A DNA stretch of 64,000 nt from NCBI GenBank assembly GCA_019163175.1, contig JAFLKN010000023.1, forward strand, positions 88,735-152,734, given 5' to 3'. This document shows positions 52,197 to 61,745 of the stretch, one piece after another; positions within the stretch are counted from its first letter, which is position 1; every line of letters begins with the position of its first letter. The stretch comes from Prolixibacteraceae bacterium (lineage in GTDB: Bacteria; Bacteroidota; Bacteroidia; Bacteroidales; Prolixibacteraceae). Position numbers and translations under genes: made by a program. The notes below the pieces were generated by a model. The model searched no databases. It saw only the letters and a program-made list of their open reading frames with translations, and had not been told where the DNA came from.

Positions 52197-52543
52197 AAAC
52201 TTCAGGTTAGTTCTGTTTCATTATTAAAAAAAAATGATTTAATTACAAGAGTAACTAAACCCAAAAAAGGGACAAGATTAAAAAATAATTTCCAGATTTC
52301 CTGAATTGAAGTTTTAATCGAAAGCATGTTTCCTACCTGAATTTTATTAGATTTTTTGGATCAACTTTTACCTTTTCATTTCAAGGAAATCCAACAAAAT
52401 CTTATCGTTCGAAACACCCGTTTAAAGTTGTAGGTGAAGTTGCGGTTTGCAAGGACATCCAGCAGCCCTTGATAAAACAATAGAGGAACATCTTGACCAA
52501 CTTAAATATCAAGGCATTAATTCACTAAACGACTAAATCTTAA
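52197..52543. other. non-coding gap upstream of GH36 gene
   Basis: AT-rich. Should contain the GH36 promoter on the minus strand near 52200-52260. A short frame ending TIEEHLDQLKYQGINSLND (stop near 52533) looks like the tail of a lost gene; nothing else was recognised. Confidence 0.4.
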
Positions 52544-52650
52544 TTAGCACTTTTTAGCAATGCATTTGTAATCCGTTTAAACTGCAAATGGAGGTTTCTG
52601 CGGTACTTTAAGACCTGACAGGTTTTAGAAACCTGTCAGGTCTTAAAGTA
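52544..52650. repeat. GTGCTGATT repeat remnant plus perfect 22-bp inverted repeat
   Basis: AGCACTTTTTAGCAATGCAT, TTTGTAATCCG, CTGCAAATGGAGGTTTCTGC, then TACTTTAAGACCTGACAGG.. at 52604-52625 against its exact complement ending at 52650 (3-nt loop). The stem core GACCTGACAGGTTT is shared with 30574-30612; both lie just upstream of a regulon promoter. Confidence 0.82.
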
Positions 52651-52665
52651 ATTCCGCTTCTGAAA

Positions 52666-52731
52666 GTGTGAATGATGTAACTTATTTCCAAAATTGTATA
52701 ATACATTTCATTTTCATTTATGACACATTTA
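52666..52731 (+). promoter_or_regulatory. stress-regulon promoter, copy 9
   Basis: GTGTGAATGATGTAAC (52666-52681) and GTATAAT (52696-52702), boxes 21 bp apart; -7 ACACATTTA with TTTA at 52728-52731. Upstream of the HEAT-repeat gene. Confidence 0.8.
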
Positions 52732-52774
52732 CAAAACTTTACATGTTGTGTTTCAGTTATAAATAGAAAAAAAA

Positions 52775-53311
52775 ATGTACGAACAAAAACAAACCGGAAT
52801 AAGTACCCAATCATTGGTCAATCTGTTGGAAAGCGAAGATGAAAAGGCACGCATAAGAGCCCGAAAGTCGTTGGTGAACATTGGGAAACAGGCCGTTTCG
52901 CCCTTGTTGCTGGTGCTGGAGAATTCGAAAATACACAAAGCCCGATTGGAAGCTGCTAAAGCGCTCAACGAAATCAGTGATCTGAAATCGATATCTGTAT
53001 TGGTTAAGGCGCTGGAAGACCCGGAGAGCGATGTGGCCTGGCTGGCAGCCAAAACTCTGGAGAAATTTAAAAAAGCAGCATGGCCTGTATTGTTGAATGC
53101 ACTGGTCGACCATGGATCGAAATCAGTATTCCTGCAACATGGCGCCCATCATATCCTTCGCAAACAAAAGGTTGAAGGATACAACGATTTGCTCGATAAA
53201 CTTCGGACAGCACTCGAAACGGGCTCTGTGCCTGAAAGTATTTCGCCGGCCGCATACCATATTCTGGAGCGAATGAAAAAGACAAGCGGAAAAACGAACC
53301 ACCCCGAGTAA
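52775..53311 (+). CDS. HEAT-repeat protein
   Basis: 178 residues with about four HEAT/PBS-lyase-type helical repeats: LVNLLESEDEKARIRARKSLVNIG, VSPLLLVLENSKIHKARLEAAKALNEI, SISVLVKALEDPESDVAWLAAKTLEK. Likely a protein-binding scaffold in the cytoplasm. Under regulon promoter copy 9. TamB starts 99 bp downstream and could share this transcript. Confidence 0.87.
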   Translation: MYEQKQTGISTQSLVNLLESEDEKARIRARKSLVNIGKQAVSPLLLVLENSKIHKARLEAAKALNEISDLKSISVLVKALEDPESDVAWLAAKTLEKFKKAAWPVLLNALVDHGSKSVFLQHGAHHILRKQKVEGYNDLLDKLRTALETGSVPESISPAAYHILERMKKTSGKTNHPE

Positions 53312-53410
53312 TCGGGTTGAAGATATAAATTTGATGAAAACCACACAGTCACATAAAACACAATAGAAAAATGAAAAACTATGTGCACTATGTGTCTATG
53401 TGGTTAATTA

Positions 53411-56400
53411 ATGGCTCTTGAACGAATAAATAAAACGATGAAGGTGGCTGATGTTTTTAAAAGGGTTTTAAAGACTTTCATCTGGATAGTCGGCGTCGGT
53501 GTGCTTCTTTTTACACTGATCTTCGTAATTATTCAAATACCTTCTGTCCAAACAAAGCTGGTTCGTTACGCCACCTCACTGGTTAGCGATAAAACGCATA
53601 CCAAAGTTGAAATCAGTAAGGTCAGCATCTCATTCCCAAAATCGTTAGCTATCGAAGGACTTTACCTTGAAGACCTTAAAAAAGACACCTTGCTATTTGC
53701 TGGTAAAGCAAAGATAAACCTTGCACTTTACAGTTTATTATCCAGCAAAATCAGCATCAGTTCGCTTGCCCTTGAAAATGCTGTTGTTAAGCTGCACAGT
53801 ACAAAATCAGATCCACTGTTCAATTACAATTTTTTGTTGACTGCATTCAGCGATACAACCAATCAGTCCGTTGCAGATTCGTCAGCACAATCAAAATGGA
53901 CGTTTAGTTTGGGAGAGGTAAGCCTGAAAAACATCCGTTTTCAATACCACGATGAGTTTTCGGGAATGAATGTTTTTGCAAGCCTGAAAAATTCTCTGTT
54001 TACTGTAGATGGAATTGATCTGCAAAAATCGGTTTACCGAATTGATGAATTATCAGCAGACGGACTGATAACAACTATTTTGGTCAGCGCATCTACAAAT
54101 ACGCAGAAAAGCCAATCCGGAAGCGTTTCACCGAAGATATCAGCAAAAAATCTGGAACTCAATACTTCGACAATCAGTTATACCGATTCGGTAGGCTATC
54201 TGTCTGTCGCTTCTGATATCGACCGCTGCCGGCTGAAAGATGCCTATCTCGATTTGCAAATCGAGCTCTTGTCATCCAATGATTTGGAATTGTCGAAAAG
54301 CAAAATATCCTATCACACGTTTGAGCCTGAAGTTCCGTTAAACACAACAATTCCAACATCAGGAAACAACTGGAAAGTTACCGTAAACCGCATTGAAATG
54401 GAGGATAACATCTTCGCCTATAAAATCGGGAATAAGCCGGAACAGAAAGGTATATTTGATTCGGAAAATTTGATTTACAGCAAATTAAATCTTTCAGCCA
54501 CTGACTTTCAGTATGAATCCGACCTTACAAAAGCTTCGGTCAAAAACTTCAGTGCTACCGATCAAAACAACTTTACAATCACCCATATTGAGGGCGATTT
54601 GAAAATGGACGAACACTCCATCACAACCAATAAACTGAAAGCTGTCACCCCCTACTCCACTGTTGACGCCGATTTTACCATACAATTTCCGTCGCTAACC
54701 ACTTTGCTTGATTCGATGCAATTCAATACCCTGAGTTTAGACCTGCGAAACCTGAGCTTCAGGAATTCTGATCTGCTATACTTTAGTCCCGATCTGGTTG
54801 AGCAACCCTTCTTCAAAAATGGAATGAATGTCACTACCGCTTCAGGAATGGTGAATGGCTCGCTGAATAATCTCAGCGGGAAAAATTGGGCTCTTAAAAC
54901 GGGTGCCAATACAACTGTAAAAACTGATTTCACAATTAAAGGCTTGCCAAAATACGAAACCGCATTTTTTGACTTTCCCAACCTGACAGTTATTTCAGGA
55001 CAAAAAGATTTGCTCATGATGGCTGGTCCTTACATTCCGGAAAACATAGAACTTCCGGAAAACATCAATATGCTCATTTCATTCAAAGGAAAGATGAAGT
55101 CCTTCGAATCAACTGCGAGTATGGTCAGCAGTTTTGGCGATGCCAATTTGATTGCATCGGTTGATCAGGCTGAAAATTTCAGTGGTAAAGTTAACACGAG
55201 CAGCTTCGATTTGGGCAAGCTTATGAAAGACACCATTTTTTATGGCCCGGTTTCGTTAACCGCCGAAGCCGAAGGAACAGGACTGGACATAAACACCATA
55301 CAGGCTAGAATAAAAGCAGATGTACAGGAAATTTACCTGAATAAATACACCTACCACAAACTGAACATGGAGGGTACTGTTTCGGGCAAACAATTCGAGG
55401 GGAAAATAAACATGAACGATGAAAATGCTGTATTCAATTTCGACGGATTGGTGAACCTAAATCCCAATCAGGAACGCTACAAATTTAAACTGAATGTTTT
55501 GGGCGCTGACCTGAAAAAATTGAAACTGACTGAAAACGACATTCAGCTAAGTTTCGTTACATCGGCCGATTTAAAAGGCGGATCGGTTGACAAAATGAAC
55601 GGAACTGCCGGTATCACGCAGATTGTGGTTGCCCGCGACGGAAAGAAATACATCCTCGATTCGTTTTTAACCGCATCGGTGAACGAACCCAACAAAAGCG
55701 AAGTGAATGTGAACAGTGCGCTGATCGACATTAAATATTCGGGAACCATCTCACCAATTGCATTACCCAGCCTGCTTAATCAGTTTATAAACAACTATTT
55801 TCCGATCTCCGATACGATTCCTCAAGTAAAAAAGAGCGAGCAATCCAGATTTAATTTTGAGATACAGTTTCACAATCACCCGATTTTGTCGAAAGTACTT
55901 TTACCGGAATTGAAAGAATTCGAGCCCGGAATAATTACCGGAAGTTTCGACAGCGAAAAAAACGACCTGAAGCTAAACGCTTCCATGAAAAAGATTGTCT
56001 ACGGAACGACTGAAATTAAGGACTTTGCCATCGATCTGAATTCAGACAACAATGCGTTGAACTACAAAATTTCGAGCACGGCCATATCCAATTCACAAGT
56101 TCGGTTCGACAATTTTTCGCTGAGCGGGAAACTGGCTGACAACAACCTATTTGCAAGCATTTCATCAACCGAAGGCAAAAAAAAGGAACTGCTGATTCAA
56201 TCGCAGATTACCAAAAATAACGGGAACTACAGGCTGACACTTGACCCGAAAGAACTTTACCTGGTGAACGACAAATGGAACATTGCTGCTGATAATTTCA
56301 TTGAATTCGGAAAGCAGGGATTCCGGATACACAATTTTTCTTTTGATCATGCCGAAAGTCATATCCTGATCGAATCGATTCATGACCGGTTCAACGACGA

Positions 56401-58405
56401 CCTTAACATTGCCATTGCCAACTTCAAACTCGACGATATTTCGCGGATTATTGAAAAAGATACTTCGATGGTCAAGGGAACAATTGATGGAAATGTATTG
56501 CTCAAGCGGGTGGCCAATTCGTTTGGTCTAATCTCGGATATTAAAGTGAGCAACCTGATTGTCAAAGAAGTTCCGATCGGAAACTTAAGCATAAATGCCG
56601 TCCGTTCAGAAACAAAGAAATTTGATCTGGATGTAAAACTAGCCGGTCAGGATAATAATTTAAGTGCTATCGGCTATTTTATTCCCAATGAAAAGGGGAA
56701 TTCGATCAATATAAAAACAGATATAAAGTCGCTTTCGATGAAAACAGTCGAAGCGTTTTCGATGGGGCAAATAAGTGAAGCAGCCGGAACGCTGACCGGG
56801 AACTTTTTAGCTGAAGGTACGACCGATGCCCCAGAATTGACTGGAGAGCTTGTTTTCAGTAATGCATTTTTGAAACCATCGTTCCTGAATAACCGGTTGG
56901 GAATAAAGAACGAAACAGTCCAGCTAAGAAAAGATGGACTTTATTTCGACACATTTACGATGCTGGATAAAGATCAGCACACTGCAATTATTGATGGTTC
57001 GGTGCTGATGAATAAGTTCTCCGATTTTGTATTTGCATTGCAAATCAACACCAAAGACTTTCTATTATTCAATACCACATCGGGAAATAACAAAGAATTC
57101 TTTGGCCGTATGGTTGTTGATAGCAAGGTGGATATCAGTGGACCGATGAGCCTTCCGATTGTAAATGCGAAGGTAAAAATGAAAAAGGGCTCGAATTTTA
57201 CCTTCTCTGTTCCTGAAGACGAACTGAACACCGATAAAGGCGAAAACGTGGTTGAATTTGTAGATTCATTAAAATTCCATCCGATTTTAACCAGAGGCGA
57301 CAAAAAAGCAGGACAAACAAAAGGCATAACCGGTTACGATATTTCGTCGATTATTGAAATCGACAAAGAAGCCACACTACGCCTGTTGATGGACCCAGCT
57401 TCAACCGATTCACTGGTGGTAAAAGGCGAAGCGGCCTTAAGTTTCACGATGGACCAAAGTGGGAAAATGAGCCTGACTGGCGCGTATAACTTGAACGAAG
57501 GAAGCTATCTGGTATCGCTGGAATCTATCATCAAAAAGAAATTCGACATTGCTGCCGGTAGTACAATTATTTGGAACGGCGACCCTCTGGATGCGGACAT
57601 TTCAATCAATGCAACATACACAGTACGGGCTTCACCCTACGATTTGGTAGCCGATCAGATTTCAGGCTTAAGTGATGTGGACAAAGGCGGATACAAACAA
57701 CGCTATCCATTTTTAGTAATGCTGAAATTGCGGGGAGAGATTTTACGTCCCGAGATAAGTTTCGAGATACAATTATCACCTGAAGATAAAGGAATTCTGG
57801 GGGGTGCAGTAAATCAAAAGCTAAGCATGCTCAACGATGATGAATCGGCCTTGAACAAACAGGTTTTTGCCCTATTGGTCATGGGCCGTTTCGTGCAGGA
57901 AAATCCCTTTCAAACCGAAACAGCCAGGGGAACTTCAGGCATAATACGATCAACAGTTGGCAAATTTTTATCGTCGCAATTGAATCAGCTGAGTTCGAAA
58001 GTATTGCCCGGAGTGGAATTAAATTTTGATATTCAGTCGTACGACGATTATCAGACCGGAACTGCAAAAGGGCGAACGGAGGTAGAAATTGGCGTCAAAA
58101 AACAGCTTTTCAACGAGCGATTATCGGTAGAACTCGGCGGTTCGGTTGATGTTGAAGGCGATCAGGCCAAACAAAACTCGGCCAGCGATATCACGAGCGA
58201 TGTAACCATTGAGTACAAGCTGAATAAAGATGGCTCATTCAGGATGAAAGGATTCAGGCATAATCAATACGAAGGCGCCATTGAAGGCCAGCTGGTTGAA
58301 ACCGGTGTTGGTGTGGTTTATGTGCGCGACTTCAACAATTGGAAAAGGTTTTTCAAACCGTATAAAAGGAAAGAAAAGTCAGTGATTGCCCCAGTCAGGA
58401 AATAG
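53411..58405 (+). CDS. tamB: TamB-like translocation/assembly module protein (DUF490)
   Basis: 1664 residues. An N-terminal signal anchor (TFIWIVGVGVLLFTLIFVII) is followed by long periplasm-spanning beta-rich repeats of the AsmA/TamB type and a C-terminal DUF490 domain (about 1230-1650, with AGSTIIWNGDPLDADISINATY, ALNKQVFALLVMGRF and GVELNFDIQSYDDYQTG). TamB-like proteins bridge inner and outer membranes for lipid transport or autotransporter assembly. The BamA/TamA-like gene lies 194 bp downstream, the normal pairing in Bacteroidota. Confidence 0.92.
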   Translation: MALERINKTMKVADVFKRVLKTFIWIVGVGVLLFTLIFVIIQIPSVQTKLVRYATSLVSDKTHTKVEISKVSISFPKSLAIEGLYLEDLKKDTLLFAGKAKINLALYSLLSSKISISSLALENAVVKLHSTKSDPLFNYNFLLTAFSDTTNQSVADSSAQSKWTFSLGEVSLKNIRFQYHDEFSGMNVFASLKNSLFTVDGIDLQKSVYRIDELSADGLITTILVSASTNTQKSQSGSVSPKISAKNLELNTSTISYTDSVGYLSVASDIDRCRLKDAYLDLQIELLSSNDLELSKSKISYHTFEPEVPLNTTIPTSGNNWKVTVNRIEMEDNIFAYKIGNKPEQKGIFDSENLIYSKLNLSATDFQYESDLTKASVKNFSATDQNNFTITHIEGDLKMDEHSITTNKLKAVTPYSTVDADFTIQFPSLTTLLDSMQFNTLSLDLRNLSFRNSDLLYFSPDLVEQPFFKNGMNVTTASGMVNGSLNNLSGKNWALKTGANTTVKTDFTIKGLPKYETAFFDFPNLTVISGQKDLLMMAGPYIPENIELPENINMLISFKGKMKSFESTASMVSSFGDANLIASVDQAENFSGKVNTSSFDLGKLMKDTIFYGPVSLTAEAEGTGLDINTIQARIKADVQEIYLNKYTYHKLNMEGTVSGKQFEGKINMNDENAVFNFDGLVNLNPNQERYKFKLNVLGADLKKLKLTENDIQLSFVTSADLKGGSVDKMNGTAGITQIVVARDGKKYILDSFLTASVNEPNKSEVNVNSALIDIKYSGTISPIALPSLLNQFINNYFPISDTIPQVKKSEQSRFNFEIQFHNHPILSKVLLPELKEFEPGIITGSFDSEKNDLKLNASMKKIVYGTTEIKDFAIDLNSDNNALNYKISSTAISNSQVRFDNFSLSGKLADNNLFASISSTEGKKKELLIQSQITKNNGNYRLTLDPKELYLVNDKWNIAADNFIEFGKQGFRIHNFSFDHAESHILIESIHDRFNDDLNIAIANFKLDDISRIIEKDTSMVKGTIDGNVLLKRVANSFGLISDIKVSNLIVKEVPIGNLSINAVRSETKKFDLDVKLAGQDNNLSAIGYFIPNEKGNSINIKTDIKSLSMKTVEAFSMGQISEAAGTLTGNFLAEGTTDAPELTGELVFSNAFLKPSFLNNRLGIKNETVQLRKDGLYFDTFTMLDKDQHTAIIDGSVLMNKFSDFVFALQINTKDFLLFNTTSGNNKEFFGRMVVDSKVDISGPMSLPIVNAKVKMKKGSNFTFSVPEDELNTDKGENVVEFVDSLKFHPILTRGDKKAGQTKGITGYDISSIIEIDKEATLRLLMDPASTDSLVVKGEAALSFTMDQSGKMSLTGAYNLNEGSYLVSLESIIKKKFDIAAGSTIIWNGDPLDADISINATYTVRASPYDLVADQISGLSDVDKGGYKQRYPFLVMLKLRGEILRPEISFEIQLSPEDKGILGGAVNQKLSMLNDDESALNKQVFALLVMGRFVQENPFQTETARGTSGIIRSTVGKFLSSQLNQLSSKVLPGVELNFDIQSYDDYQTGTAKGRTEVEIGVKKQLFNERLSVELGGSVDVEGDQAKQNSASDITSDVTIEYKLNKDGSFRMKGFRHNQYEGAIEGQLVETGVGVVYVRDFNNWKRFFKPYKRKEKSVIAPVRK

Positions 58406-58429
58406 TAAAATGCAATTGCATCAATTATT

Positions 58430-58580
58430 TCAAACCGGAGGTTATTCAGAATCAAGTCCTTTGGACTTTTAGTTAATGCAAATCCTGAAAGGATTTAATT
58501 TGAATAACCGCGGGTGCAACCCGTGCACAATGAAATGAAAGCAAAAGAACCCCGAAGCGGGTTCAACAAAAATATTTCAG
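58430..58580. repeat. isolated REP-like repeat unit
   Basis: GTCCTTTGGAC, AATCCTGAAAGGATT, TTTGAATAACCGCGGGTGCAACCCG and AACCCCGAAGCGGGTT are a diverged set of the palindromes found at 17.5-18.3 and 22.1-22.5 kb, here between tamB and the BamA-like gene. Confidence 0.65.
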
Positions 58581-58599
58581 GCTTTTAGCAGCTTTAATT

Positions 58600-60897
58600 A
58601 TGAAACACTTAATATACATATTCCTGACTTTGGCTAGCCTTCTGTTTGCAGCTTGCAGCGGTACGCGGCATTTACCTGCAGGTGAAAAGCTTTATACCGG
58701 TGCAGAAATCAGATTGGAAACGGCAGAAAAGCTAAACAAACGAATGATTAAAGCGACAGCATCAGGTGCGGTTCGACCAACTCCGAATAAAAGCTATTTT
58801 GGCTTTCGTCCAAAATTATCGATGTACACTACTGCAAAAGAAGAGCCTAAAACGAAATTGGGCAGGTGGCTGAAGAAAACTGGTGAGCCACCCGTATTAA
58901 TGAGCAGTATAAAGCCCGGTGTAACATCCGAAATAATTGATGCCAAACTCTTTAATATCGGCATTTTCAAATCCTTTACAGAATCGAAAACCATTGAAAA
59001 AAAACGCTCAGCCAAAGTAATTTACACGAGTCATGTACACAAACCATACCTCGTAAAAGAGCTTACTTACAACATTTCTGATGATAGTATTCGTCGGTTG
59101 ATCCTTGAAGAAAAGGATGAATCGCTGGTTAAACCGGGAGACGATTACAAGCTCGAAGTATTGAAAAATGAACGGATGCGTATCGATATTTTCTTGAAGA
59201 ACAAAGGATATTTTTATTTCAATCCTGATTATTTGCTTTTTAAAGCCGATACCTCCAACATAAATCACGATGTGGCGTTCAAATTGACTTTAAAAGACAG
59301 TCTTCCGAAAAATGCATTAACCGTTTACCGAATCAACAAGGTAAATATTAACCAGAACTATTCGCTGAACGAAAGACGTTCACAAAATGCACAAGACACC
59401 ATAATGCTTCAGAATATGTCATTTTACGGCAACCCCGAACGAATGGCCATCAAGCCTGAAGTATTGGCAAGGTCAATTTATTTGCGGAAGCACGATATCT
59501 TCTCACGACAAAATCACATTATTACCCTCAATCGATTGATGTCGATGGGTAATTACAAGTTGGTGCAAGTAAATTTTGTTGAAAACAATGATTCCGGACC
59601 CGGACTGCTGGATGTGAATATTCTGATGACTCCCATGCCAAAACATACTTTCAGGGCCGAAATTGACATGGTTTCAAAATCGAACAACTACACCGGACCG
59701 CGAATGAATTTAAATATTCTGAACCGAAATACCTTTGGCGGCGCCGAATTACTCAATCTTAATCTGGCCGGTTCGTTCGAAGCACAGTTGGCTGGCAAAG
59801 GCGAAAACCTGTATTCCTATTCGTATAATCCACAGCTCGAACTTACATTTCCACGCTTCATGGTTCCGTTTCACATCAACCGGACGAATAGCATCTATTT
59901 ACCGAAGACACGCTTAATCCTTTCGTACAATTACCTGAAAAGGGTTAATTATTTCGACATGAGAACATTTCGATTTGAATATGGATTTAAGTGGAAGGAA
60001 AACATCAGGAAAGAGCACGAGCTGAATCCGATAGCCATCAGTTACACTTCGGTCGGCAACAAATCAACTTTATTTACCGACTTGCTCGAAGCCAATCCTT
60101 TTCTGAAAAAAAGCTATGAAGAGCAGTTTATTGCCGGAGGGAACTATTCCTACACCTACAGCGAACAAATGCTTACCGGCAAAAAACTTCAATCGTATTT
60201 TCACATCAATACCGAGCTTGCCGGAAATGTGCTTTCATTGGCAAAAGCTATTGATGGTACTAAAATATCGTCAGCAGATCCGGGTAAAGTTGTTGGTTCA
60301 ATCTATTCGCAATTCGCCAAATTGAGTGTCGATGGCCGTTCGTATTACAATTTGAAGAATAAAAATAAACTGGCAGTGCGGGTTTTCGCCGGAGTGGCCA
60401 AACCTTATGGAAATTCATCTACAATGCCCTATACCAAACAGTTTTTCGCTGGTGGACCAAACAGTATCCGCGCTTTCCAGATTAATTCGGTTGGTCCGGG
60501 TACCTTTTTTCAGGATACAGGCAAAAGAGGTTTTTTGCAACTGGGTGGCGATGTAAAACTGGAAACGAATGTAGAATACCGCTTTAACATTTACAGCTAT
60601 TTTAAAGGCGCATTGTTTGTTGACGCCGGCAATGTTTGGCTGCTGAAATCGAACCCAGCCAATACCGGAAGCCCGTTTATGTTTTCCAAATTTATGAATG
60701 AGATGGCGGTTGGCACAGGCTTCGGGTTGCGGGTTGATGTTTCCTTTTTTATTCTGCGGTTCGATTTGGCCATGCCACTGCGTAAACCCTGGCTTGAAGA
60801 GAATAGCCGCTGGGTAACCAATCAAATTAACTTCGGAAGTTCGACCTGGAGAAATGATAATTTGGTTTTGAATGTGGCCATTGGGTATCCGTTCTAA
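58600..60897 (+). CDS. BamA/TamA-family outer-membrane protein
   Basis: 765 residues. Lipoprotein-like leader (TLASLLFAACSGTRHLPAGEK, Cys about 19), POTRA-type domains up to about residue 340, then a 16-strand Omp85 barrel with QFFAGGPNSIRAFQINSVGPG (the L6 loop region) and a C-terminal aromatic residue (NVAIGYPF). Lipidated TamA-like proteins partner with TamB in Bacteroidota. Expected in the outer membrane, forming a TAM-like complex with the preceding gene product. Confidence 0.9.
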   Translation: MKHLIYIFLTLASLLFAACSGTRHLPAGEKLYTGAEIRLETAEKLNKRMIKATASGAVRPTPNKSYFGFRPKLSMYTTAKEEPKTKLGRWLKKTGEPPVLMSSIKPGVTSEIIDAKLFNIGIFKSFTESKTIEKKRSAKVIYTSHVHKPYLVKELTYNISDDSIRRLILEEKDESLVKPGDDYKLEVLKNERMRIDIFLKNKGYFYFNPDYLLFKADTSNINHDVAFKLTLKDSLPKNALTVYRINKVNINQNYSLNERRSQNAQDTIMLQNMSFYGNPERMAIKPEVLARSIYLRKHDIFSRQNHIITLNRLMSMGNYKLVQVNFVENNDSGPGLLDVNILMTPMPKHTFRAEIDMVSKSNNYTGPRMNLNILNRNTFGGAELLNLNLAGSFEAQLAGKGENLYSYSYNPQLELTFPRFMVPFHINRTNSIYLPKTRLILSYNYLKRVNYFDMRTFRFEYGFKWKENIRKEHELNPIAISYTSVGNKSTLFTDLLEANPFLKKSYEEQFIAGGNYSYTYSEQMLTGKKLQSYFHINTELAGNVLSLAKAIDGTKISSADPGKVVGSIYSQFAKLSVDGRSYYNLKNKNKLAVRVFAGVAKPYGNSSTMPYTKQFFAGGPNSIRAFQINSVGPGTFFQDTGKRGFLQLGGDVKLETNVEYRFNIYSYFKGALFVDAGNVWLLKSNPANTGSPFMFSKFMNEMAVGTGFGLRVDVSFFILRFDLAMPLRKPWLEENSRWVTNQINFGSSTWRNDNLVLNVAIGYPF

Positions 60898-60906
60898 AAA
60901 TCGAAC

Positions 60907-60971
60907 CTGTGAATCATGTAACTCTTTCCTGAAATTGTGTAAGACTTTTTGCAAGTGAAAAGGCCATTTTG
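60907..60971 (+). promoter_or_regulatory. stress-regulon promoter, copy 10
   Basis: CTGTGAATCATGTAAC (60907-60922) and GTGTAAG (60937-60943), boxes 21 bp apart; -7 GCCATTTTG with TTTG at 60968-60971. It also fixes the marC start, because an upstream in-frame ATG at 60949 lies before the transcription start. Confidence 0.8.
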
Positions 60972-61002
60972 GGTTAAAATTCAAAAGCCAATAATCAAAA
61001 TC

Positions 61003-61617
61003 ATGGAAAACATTTTAGCGTATGTATTGACCGTATTTACGGCATTTTTTGCGATCATGAACCCTATAACCAATGTCCCCATTTTCATCAAGTTAACTGA
61101 AGGACAGGAGCAAAAGAAAAAGCGGGAGATTGCCACAACAGCCTGCCTGGTTGCCTTTGCTATTATTGTCGCATTTATTTTAATAGGTAAATATATCTTT
61201 CAGATTTTCGGTTTAACCATTCCGGCTTTTAAAATATTTGGAGGAATTTTGGTTTTCTACATCGGTTTTGGAATGCTCCAGACGAAAAAAAAAGGAGGAC
61301 ATCTGCTAAAAGAAACCGTTTACGATGATGGCGTTACCATATCACCTTTAGCCATACCCATTATGGCTGGACCCGGAACCATTGTAACAGCAATGAATTT
61401 TGTTGTAAATGCAAACTTTTTTCATCTGCTTATAACCATTACGATACTTGCCTTACTTGTATTTGTAAGTTATCTGGCCTTCATCAACAGCAATCGGATT
61501 GTAAACCTTTTAGGAGCAAAAAACGTCGTAATCATCGAAAAAATTATGGGAATTATCCTCGGTGTTTTTGGTGTCAATATGCTGATTGAAGGAATTAAAC
61601 TGGCCTTTAATGTTTAA
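61003..61617 (+). CDS. MarC family membrane protein
   Basis: 204 residues with six transmembrane helices. ILAYVLTVFTAFFAIMNPITNVPIF, ISPLAIPIMAGPGTIVTAMNF and IMGIILGVFGVNMLIEGIK are the MarC/YhgN signature. Function in transport is not established. Start ATG 61003 is chosen because the regulon -7 box ends at 60971. The short gap to the next regulon promoter implies a single-gene transcript. Confidence 0.9.
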   Translation: MENILAYVLTVFTAFFAIMNPITNVPIFIKLTEGQEQKKKREIATTACLVAFAIIVAFILIGKYIFQIFGLTIPAFKIFGGILVFYIGFGMLQTKKKGGHLLKETVYDDGVTISPLAIPIMAGPGTIVTAMNFVVNANFFHLLITITILALLVFVSYLAFINSNRIVNLLGAKNVVIIEKIMGIILGVFGVNMLIEGIKLAFNV

Positions 61618-61637
61618 CTTAGACTTCAGGATTAAAC

Positions 61638-61704
61638 CTGTGAATCATGTAACTTTTTGCTGAAATTGCGCAAAATTTCCAGGGATTAATGGGCTTCATC
61701 TTTG
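61638..61704 (+). promoter_or_regulatory. stress-regulon promoter, copy 11
   Basis: CTGTGAATCATGTAAC (61638-61653) and a weaker second box GCGCAAA (61668-61674), 21 bp apart; -7 TTCATCTTTG with TTTG at 61701-61704. Drives the L,D-transpeptidase gene. Confidence 0.72.
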
Positions 61705-61745
61705 TTTAAATAGCAAGTAAATTTAATTCTCTTATACAGATTCAA

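Noticed and set aside
60949..61002. Upstream start for MarC
   Set aside because: The extension lies between the activator boxes and the -7 box of regulon promoter copy 10, hence before the expected transcription start.
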